Source: Mangifera indica | Taxonomy: Eukaryota > Streptophyta > Magnoliopsida > Sapindales > Anacardiaceae | Assembly: GCF_011075055.1 (NCBI RefSeq) | Contig: NC_058143.1 | Location: 14,027,057-14,091,056, forward strand | DNA length: 64,000 bases | Direction: 5' to 3' | Shown: piece after piece, positions 56,561 through 64,000 of the stretch | Layout: every line of letters begins with the position of its first letter | Position numbering within the stretch: position 1 is the first letter of the stretch | Made by a program: the position numbers and the translations under genes | The notes under the pieces: model-generated | Seen by the model: the letters and a program-made list of their open reading frames with translations, nothing else | What the model was told of the DNA's origin: nothing | Databases searched by the model: none

Positions 56561-59160
56561 AAACTGAGAGTGAGGGTAGTGTCTTAAGCATCCAGAGGAG
56601 CGAGAGAGGAGAATGGATTGTTGAAAATCACTAAAGCCATAAAGAATCGCTTGGCTATGGAGGACAAGTAGGTGGTCTCTACTCCTTCTCTTGTGTTTTG
56701 ACGATTATGATTCTATCTTATTGGTTTTAAATGCTTAGAAGTGTTATAAGATGATTTAAATGATTTGGTGTGATTGATTAAACCTAAACTTTGGAATTTT
56801 GCTTGCTAGATAATATATACACATGAATATGAAGTATTAGGTTATAGTTTGTTGATTGATGATTATATGATGTGTAAGTTTGATCATGATTAATGATTTT
56901 GTTGTATGAGAATCATGATTACAGGCACATTGGGATAATAATGAATGTTTTAGAGACTATTAATTGCGTTTATGTTGGCTGGAAAACATAGAAACTAGTA
57001 GGGTGTGCAAGTTCCAAAACATGATGAACATTCGTTCATGCTTCCATGAATGACTGTTCATCCCTTAGGAAAAACAAGAAAATGTTTCTCATTTGTGAGA
57101 GGAATGTGCATTCAAAAGGTTTTTAACTTGAAAAATCATTTGGTATTAGATGAACACCGGTTCATGTTATTCTAGGGTGAACAATGGGGTTCAAAGAGGA
57201 ATGAACATTAGAGACTTAACAAGGTTAGTCAAAGTTAACGAAAAGATGAATGCCTTTTTACAGGAAGACAATAATGTATGTTCATAGCAAGATAGTGACA
57301 TCTGTTTGTGGCCTTTTTAAGATTAACGATGAGCAAGGGCATAGTTTGCCCATTCAAGAATATAAGATGACCCATTTACCCCTATGTTATGTGCTTTAGT
57401 GGGAATTGATCTAGCAAGGCCTAGGAAAGATAAAAATTAGATAGTTAGTTGTAGTAAAGATATTTAACTGTGTGGAAGGTGAATTGATCTCAACAAAATA
57501 GAATCTAGCTTTAAAATAGAGAAAGTTAAGAAAAATGGTATACATCTAGATAGCCATCAGTTATGTGCAAAATTAGTATTAGATGTGAAAGCAATAGAGC
57601 TAAACGAGAGATAAACACCTATGAGGTGTGTCGTGCACTCAATGCCAAGACACATTAGCCACTCATTTTCAATTTAGGTGTGCACAATAATAGAGAGCAA
57701 CACTTCAGTTTGTTCCTCAAGTAATCAACAAGATGCATCACATATTCATCTATAGTAAGGGTTAACTTAGGATGGTAATCGTATAACAGTATTATAGCTA
57801 TGTGTATGTGGTAAGAGAGAGATTGTAGCTAGTTTTCCTGTTTGACTAGGGTATCATGACTAGTTAACTTGATAGTCCAACTTGCATGTGCATGAGGTAC
57901 ATAAATTAGTAGACATTAGTCACTTTCATTAGTTTATCAAATATACTAAGATCAACTTAGACTTTAATAGTTTGTGTGACATGACCTATGTACCTAGGGT
58001 ATGAGAGTGCCAAGAGTAAACAAATGGGCTTGAGAAAAAGCTAGAAAACATCTGCTTTAACCACATAGATGCTTAGTGATGGAATACCAAGTTCAGATTT
58101 ATGTTATATGCAAGATGTTGAGAGGTCACCTACTTACTAAGTGTTATTTATTCATGCATTTTTTTAGTGGTTTTACAGGTTGAGGTGAGTAACAGAGCTC
58201 AGTTCGTTGCATAAGATTGAAGGTAAAATCATCATTTTTTGTTTTATAATAATTATGGATTTAATTTTCAATTAAGACTTTGGGGGTTTGTATTTATGCA
58301 CTAAGTTTATGACGGATGCATTTTCAAGCACTTGTTTTCAGACGATGTTTGATTATTGAAAAAATTGAGGTATTTAAGATATTTTCAGTTTACATATTTA
58401 AGTATAAGTATTTAATAATATGCTTTATACTCGATTATTTTTTTGTTAAGAAGTGAAGTTATGCACGTCTCTTTTGATCATATTTTATGTAAGAGTATGT
58501 ATCTAGAGAAATATGTTATATTTATGTCTTTAGTATTCTCATTCAAGATATCTTCTTTTGTACTTGTGAGTGACGAATCTTTTAATGATTTATTGTAGCC
58601 TTCATACAAATCTTGTTATAATCAATCACCATATTTATGGTTATCCCAGTTATGACAACGCATTAAATGACATCAAACCATATCGATGCTTGTATGAGAT
58701 GATTCAACGACTTCAAATCTAAGGATTACATATACTAATGAGTTAAAGGATTTAGTCCATAGGCCTTGGACGACAATCCATATGGAAATCTTCAAGTTAG
58801 GTTGGTTTGGTAGTCATGTCTACAATGTGCATCTATGTGTTATACTATAGATTTGACATGTGAGAATTGTCACCACCTTTTATTAGAGTAATTCAACATT
58901 ATGATAATTTCATTTGCATTATTTATGCCATTAGTCAAAGCAATGTCGAGATTATGAACATTTTAGAATGGTCACTTAATATTCTTGCAATCAATCATTT
59001 AATCCTCTTATCATAGTTTTATCATTTTAAAGACATTATTTTTATGTACACGTTAAATACACATTCATATGGATAAATAATAGATATATTTTTATTCATA
59101 AATAAGTTAATTACAACATAGACAATTACAAACTGGTTGGCTATAGGGAATTACCTTTAC
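56561..59160. other. Inserted, probably repetitive DNA between AGP units 2 and 3
   Basis: No gene recognised over 2.6 kb. Words with GAACATTCGTTCATG and GTTCATG recur at 57020-57290. The segment 58110-58230 (GAGAGGTCACCTACTTACTA, a T-rich tract, then CAGGTTGAGGTGAGTAACAG) resembles the ends of some plant LTR elements, but no paired LTR was found. It separates duplication units that are otherwise similar, so it may be an insertion. Confidence 0.35.
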
Positions 59161-59393
59161 AAATACAAATAGAATAATATATATGCCAAATGAATAATGA
59201 AACAAAGCTGGAAGACACAGGCAAACAGAGTCTTGCAACAATTGAATCAAAGAAACTAAGTTAATAAAACATTAACACTTGCTCTCTTATCTCAATCTAT
59301 GCATCTTTCTTCTGTGCCTGCCTTCAATTTCAACGGATATTTTAATTCTTTCTTCCATCTCCGTATTCCCAGTTTAATTAATTAATTAATTAA

Positions 59394-59663
59394 TTAATAC
59401 TGCAAGTAGTAAGTTAAGAAAGACAAAAGGGACGCCCCAACAAAGGATCCAAAAACCTGTAATTGGGCTGCCCCACTAGCGGCTTCGCCTGCTGCCCCCC
59501 CAGCCCCAGCACCAGCTGGGCCTGATGCTGCCGCTCCAGGACCAGCGGCCTCCGTTGGTGCTGCAGATGGAGCGGTTGTTGCTGCCAGGGTCTCGGCCGC
59601 CAAGACGCTGCTGATAGTGGCGGCAGCCAGCGCAACAATGAGAAAGATCTTCTTCATCTCCAT
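59394..59663 (-). CDS. AGP23: AGP23-like arabinogalactan peptide, copy 3
   Basis: 89 aa, intronless. Signal peptide MEMKKIFLIVALAAATISSV, shortened glycosylation region (ETLAATTAPSAAPTEAAGPG, lacking about six residues found in copies 1 and 2) and the same GPI signal as copy 1 (GSFVGASLLSFLTYYLQ). Differences are in-frame steps in the repeat-like Ala/Pro part, as expected for slippage or unequal exchange. A TA microsatellite occupies the TATA-box position (59750-59775). The frame is intact. Confidence 0.84.
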   Translation of the reverse strand: MEMKKIFLIVALAAATISSVLAAETLAATTAPSAAPTEAAGPGAAASGPAGAGAGGAAGEAASGAAQLQVFGSFVGASLLSFLTYYLQY

Positions 59664-59749
59664 GATAAATGAATATTTTATTCTAAATGAAGGAAACGGA
59701 AATAGAGAAACTGTTTTTGTTTTGTGTTTATGTTATCGGGCGGTTCAGC

Positions 59750-59775
59750 TATATATATATATATATATATATATA
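59750..59775. repeat. TA microsatellite in AGP copy 3 promoter
   Basis: A pure TA run of about 13 units at the position where copies 1 and 2 carry a short TATATATA box. Its length may affect the core promoter. Confidence 0.8.
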
Positions 59776-59819
59776 GAAGGGGTTATATTAAGCATTAATT
59801 GTCGATGGAGGAGGTTGTT

Positions 59820-59846
59820 TTACGTGTTGGATTTTGCATGCATGCA
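59820..59846 (-). promoter_or_regulatory. Shared ACGT/RY promoter module, copy 3
   Basis: TTACGTG followed by TGCATGCATGCA (59835-59846), at about the same distance from the start codon as in copies 1 and 2. Confidence 0.5.
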
Positions 59847-60009
59847 GGAACGTTGTAAAGTTTGGGGTAATGGATTTACGGGATGTGATGGATCTGCTCA
59901 ATGAAGCAATTTTTACGTGCGCCACATGACAGTAAATTGAACTTTCAATTGCTTAGTAAATAGGATATCCTTACTTCTCTTCTTTTCAGAAATGATATGC
60001 GGTGAACGC

Positions 60010-60440
60010 AATTCAGTTTAAATAGTAAAATTAAATCAAATTATTTAAAAATTATAATTTAATTTGATTTGATTTATAAAATAATTTAATTTAAATTAAT
60101 AAATATTTGAAAAATAGTTTTTAAACTAAATTGTAAACCAATTTTTTTAAATTCATTTATACAATTATATTTGATAATTTTTTTTAATAAATAATTAGAT
60201 GTATAATTTATTTTTTTATATTTATTTTATCATTTTCTTTATATTTATATAGTATATGTATTTTATATGTTTATATTATGTTTTTCAAAATTATAATTTA
60301 AATAATTTTATTAAATAATATATATTTAGAAGTGAATTGTTTTAATAAGTTTAAACCGTAATATAAACCGGTCAAACTGAATTTTTTTAATTTAATTTGA
60401 TTTAAAAATTTTCTAAATCATTTTTTCTCAATTTAGTTTG
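60010..60440. repeat. GTTTAA-rich dispersed repeat, copy 2
   Basis: AAATTAAATCAAATTATTTA, TTTAATTTGATTTGATTTAT and, at the right, AAACCGGTCAAACTGAATTT with AATTTAGTTTGAAAAAATTT form a loose inverted repeat around an AT-rich centre. Composition and motifs match 11385-11850. Non-coding. Confidence 0.4.
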
Positions 60441-61000
60441 AAAAAATTTTCAACTGCACTGGATGAGACCATATGCATGCCTAGAGATATAAGTATACGT
60501 CTGAGACTTCCTTAATGCAACTTCTGGTATTTTCTGATACAAATGCTGCATACCATCGTGTGGATGACAGAAAGTAATTCAAACCATGAGTTTGCCACGT
60601 AGGTTTCCTGCTAAACACATTTAAGTAAAGCCCGAATATGATCTTATTATTATAATAAAAGTAATACGGAAGAGCCAGCAACTGGGAAAATTGACTTTTG
60701 CCCTCCCTTGCTTGTCTTCTATCTTCCAGATTTTTCCACTTGAACTCTACCAAGTCGTCCAGGCCAAATTCTGGAAAACATCAAGACTACTTATTGCAGA
60801 AACAGAGTAAAAGATGAAGAGAGAGTGAGGAGAGACGCATACTCTACTACCTTTATTGGTGAGACCAAGTAAAAGAGACAAATACTCCTCCGGTGGAGTG
60901 ATTAAGAGACTAAGTAAAGGGGAGGAATAAGAGATAGAGTAATCATGTTTTTAAAAAGTAGGGTAATGGGATATGAAGATTCCATAGATCATATGCGGGA

Positions 61001-61640
61001 CCTAATCATCTCAAGAATGCATGTGTGAGACATAAAGATTTTAAGATAGAGATAAACTGATATCACCTATGAAAACATTACCAGAGGGCATTCCCCCCCT
61101 CCCCCATAGAGAGGTATTTCACCATAGAAAAGATATGCCATTCACCATATGCACTCATAGAAAAGTATTATAAGAATGTCTGTAGATGGGTGTATGCAAA
61201 GAGATGTTGAGACAAGTTTATATATATTATAAACTGCGATATCTTGAGAGAATTAGTCACATGACTAGGGTGTCAAATCTCTATTCAGCTTAATCCAGTC
61301 AGTATACAGATGAGTGAAGAAAAATGTTATCTGAATGCTTTAACCATTATGATTCATTATCATACATGCATTGCATTCCTTGTTATTCAAGAAATGGTAG
61401 AAAGGAACTTGAGATGACAAGAGATTAAGAAGAGGGACTTATGTGAACCCCCTTTTCACGCAGAATGTTAGCCCCTCGTTCATCAACACAAACTTAGGGT
61501 AAGTATGAACATTCTTCATGAAGAGGGAGATTATTGTAATTTTACTTTGAAAAAATAGGTTCATGAATTGTTTGTGCAAACTGGCAAGGCGATGTTATAT
61601 TATTCAACTCTCCCCCTCACTGAACTACTCTCGTTAGTAC
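61001..61640. other. Intergenic, no gene recognised
   Basis: Mixed composition without a usable frame. A C-run lies at 61093-61103 (CCCCCCCTCCCCC). Homology to unit 2 fades near 61000. Confidence 0.35.
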
Positions 61641-61659
61641 ATTTAGGATTTGGTTTTCG

Positions 61660-62035
61660 TAGCCTTGTTTATCTTTGTCGGAAATATATATCGGACTTAC
61701 AAATGTAAAGATTAAAATCTCTAATTCACACACTTATATACCACTCATTCTACTACTTAGGCTATTAGACTTGTCTTTTAATTCAACTAGTTTTTGACTA
61801 GGTGTGTTGTCAATTATATCCAGAAACACTTAGGCTGTTAAACCCGTCGTTTAGCTCGTGTCCTAATACTTTATCAAAAATATATATTGTGTTTACAAAT
61901 GTAAAAATTGAAACTCATATTAACACAAAACCAATTAGTTTGTATTAAAGTTTAATTTACATACTTATATACTACTCATTTTACTCAAGTTTATTAGATG
62001 TGAGACTTTTTTTTTTTTTCTATTTAAGTTTCCAA
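61660..62035. repeat. Dispersed repeat with internal direct repeats
   Basis: Two related parts: 61680-61770 (GGAAATATATATCGGACTTA, CAAATGTAAAGATTAAAATC, ACTTATATACCACTCATT) and 61870-61990 (AAAAATATATATTGTGTTTA, CAAATGTAAAAATTGAAACT, ACTTATATACTACTCATT). The second also matches 12725-12880. Possibly ends of a decayed retroelement. Confidence 0.45.
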
Positions 62036-62560
62036 AAACCTCCTACGTTTTTTTGTAGGAGGGGAATGTTTTTTTGTAGTGCAGGAAATGTTTCACAAAC
62101 TGCCTCCTGCATCCGGCCAATTCGTGTAAGAATTTACTTATCCTCTACACCCCATGTTTGCATAAGTAGACATGGATCCTCGAGTTTACGTAATTTTTTT
62201 CTTTTTATTTAGTTTATTTTATCAAACCTTTTTTTTATTTATTGTAGTAAATTATTTAAATCCAAGCCACTTTGATGTGTATATGAAACATTAAAAGGAT
62301 ATTACAAACTCGATAAAAGAAACTGGATTTCGTAATAGGAAATGTGACGATATTTAAGCTAAATTAGGGGATTTTGGAGGGTTGAAGTTTTTTATTTAAA
62401 AAAAAAAAAAGTTTATCAAATAAAATAAATGGGGTGGAATTTTTGGATAGCGTAAAGAATAAACAAAACTGACGTTGCAACCCAGAAAAAATAAATAAGT
62501 TAATTAATTCCACTGATATAGGATTAAGGTCCTCGATTATTTTCTATAGATCCTTGGACT
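62036..62560. other. Intergenic, no gene recognised
   Basis: A 70-codon frame at 62000-62212 has no recognisable domain. AT-rich otherwise. Confidence 0.35.
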
Positions 62561-62569
62561 TTAAACTAG

Positions 62570-62975
62570 TGTTTTTAAAACTAAGCCAATCATTGGATCA
62601 ATCATCTTATTAATTCACGTTCAATCAGATCAATAAGACAATTAACTAATTTAATTTATTATCAAATTATTATGTATTTTTTAAATAATATAAAACATTT
62701 TTAATATAAAACATATAAAACATAATTTAAAATATATTAATTAAACAATTAATACTTTATTATATAGATAAAAAAATCAATTATAAATTATTGATTTTAA
62801 ATAACTTTTTTGGTTTAATGGATTTATTAAGTTTGATTGAATTTCATATAAATTAATATTTATATATAAACTGAATTATGTTGTGAAAATAAACCAGATT
62901 CTAGACTAGTTTATGATTTGACTGATTGAATCAAATGATTCAATCTAGTTTTGAAAACATTACTTCAAACTATAC
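62570..62975. mobile_element. MITE-like element with TTTTGAAAAC ends
   Basis: The left end GTTTTTAAAACTAAGCCAAT with CATTGGATCAATCATC is an imperfect inverted match of the right end, which on the minus strand reads AATGTTTTCAAAACTAGATT then GAATCATTTGATTCAATCAG. About 400 bp, with an AT-rich core and no coding content. A related arm is at 27240-27430. Confidence 0.55.
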
Positions 62976-63740
62976 TCTTTTGGTGAACTCCTGAAATTTT
63001 TTTAAGTAACGCAATGTTATTAGACAATAACTTATGCAAACAATCAAATCATCACCAATAAAAATTAAATTTCATCTTCTCATCGTACCTACAGCTAATA
63101 CATATCATCCAAGAAATTTCACCTTAATATCTATCATTACAATTAGTTGTATTTATAATAAATATTAATTTTAATAGTAATGGTGATATATCAATATATA
63201 ATTAATTAATTTTAAATTAAAAATAAAATATTACTCAGTTATTAAAACTATCAATTGGGTTGACCAAGTTTGAGCTCCAATTGTTTAACCCAAAAATTTA
63301 GTTTCAAACCAAATAGTATTTGAGCCTTAGGCAATCTTTAAAAAAAATATATTAATTAAATTATTGAGTTCAAACTTGAATAGATGTTAATTTGGCCCAA
63401 GCCTTGATAGAACGTGGAAATTCATTATGGGTAGGATTGTGTTTGTCAGGTTTTAAAACCTGTAAGAGATTGTAGAGATGTTTTTGCAGGTTTTCAAAAT
63501 ATAAAACAGGCTAAAACCTGAAAAAATTTAATGGTTCAAGCTTGAACAAAAAATTTGAGGTCGGAATAAACAGACCTGAAACCTTGACCCAAAATTTTGT
63601 TATGAGCCCAGGCTTGAACAAGTTAGACCCAATTCAATAAATGCATTGATATTCTTACTAATTACATAATGACATATCTTTATAAGAATCTAAATTAATA
63701 TTCATTATAAATTTACCTAATATCGCTTGATATTTGAATT
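62976..63740. other. Intergenic, no gene recognised
   Basis: AT-rich, with decayed TTTGAGC and GGCTTGAAC words (63230-63630) like those of the dispersed repeats above. No coding frame. Confidence 0.35.
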
Positions 63741-63743
63741 TTA

Positions 63744-63847
63744 TCAAGCAGGTAAATTGAGTGGTTTGATATCTCTAGATCGCATGTAACTCAAAAACTG
63801 ACCAGGCAGCTCTTCCAAAAGTGCTTGAACAACAGAAATCTGTCCTC
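63744..63847 (-). CDS. Possible last exon of an unrecognised gene
   Basis: After a good acceptor (TTTTCATCAG, ending at 63848) the minus strand reads GQISVVQALLEELPGQFLSY followed by MRSRDIKPLNLPA and TGA (63746-63744). The composition is protein-like. The exon would start in phase 2 of a split codon. The next GT donor upstream (near 63990) would create a stop when joined, so the preceding exon must lie elsewhere, probably outside the window. Family not recognised. Confidence 0.3.
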
Positions 63848-64000
63848 CTGATGAAAACACAATCAAGTTGATATATTATAGAATGTGAAGAAAATTTTGT
63901 TGAATTCAGAATTGAGAGTCTTTTATTTGGACACAATCTAATGCAGTAACCAAACAACACCTGCAACAACTTCACACTTGAAAAACTTACAAAAAGTATA

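Larger units (their letters stand above)
59160..61000. repeat. AGP segmental duplication unit 3
   Basis: Covers AGP copy 3, its promoter and an upstream block (60490-61000) shared with unit 2. Between promoter and block lies an AT-rich repeat (60010-60440) where unit 2 has a GAGCTC element instead. The downstream flank shares ACATTAACACTTGCTCTCT with unit 1, but CTGCCTTCAATTTCAACGGA and ATATTTTAATTCTTTCTTCC with unit 2. Confidence 0.7.

Noticed and set aside
1..64000. CRISPR array, prokaryotic operon, or viral or organellar insert
   Set aside because: The minisatellite has no regular unique spacers, genes have spliceosomal introns, and no bacterial, organellar or viral coding similarity was seen.

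Overview
The window is nuclear DNA of a flowering plant, most likely a eudicot. It is AT-rich, has many short GT-AG introns, and its recognisable genes are land-plant or angiosperm families: a gibberellin receptor, a cytokinin phosphotransfer protein, plant H2A.X, AGP23-type peptides and an ERD6-like sugar porter. I cannot name the species. There is no organellar, bacterial or viral gene content.

Layout: 1-2830 is a minisatellite of about 20 bp units (core GCACCCTTTC) in two blocks, each followed by a related AT-rich spacer, with opposite-strand copies at the left edge. 4254-8839 (-) is an 18-exon ERD6-like transporter, rebuilt completely at 476 aa. 9200-17500 is intergenic and full of small inverted-repeat elements. 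17605-24348 (+) is an ATG18f/g/h-type autophagy protein, 9 exons and 1001 aa. 28269-29609 (+) is a histidine phosphotransfer protein, 6 exons and 151 aa. 32421-34316 (+) is an intronless, tail-anchored coiled-coil protein. 36141-37912 (-) is a GID1 gibberellin receptor, 2 exons and 345 aa. 38600-42770 is repeat-rich. 43737-44357 (+) is histone H2A.X, 2 exons and 140 aa, with E2F-like promoter sites. 44500-46500 holds unassigned exon-like pieces. 46910-50316 (+) is a PAT17-type DHHC S-acyltransferase, 10 exons and 393 aa. 50870-50942 (+) is tRNA-Ala(TGC). 52125-59663 (-) is a tandem array of three AGP23-like arabinogalactan peptides inside a segmental duplication. 60000-64000 is mostly repeats, with a possible last exon of an unknown gene at the right edge.

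The genes are ordinary chromosomal neighbours, not a pathway cluster. Two belong to hormone signalling (cytokinin phosphorelay, gibberellin perception), but nothing shows that they work together. I did not find a convincing undescribed multi-gene system. The items most worth a second look are the ERD6-like transporter that departs from the family at three expected sugar-contact positions, the AGP23-like array with a shared promoter module and mosaic history, the dispersed GAGCTC-rich elements that carry an ACGACGTCGT palindrome also present upstream of H2A.X, and the two-orientation minisatellite. All exon structures come from reading splice sites, reading frame and family similarity from memory; no search or transcript data were available.
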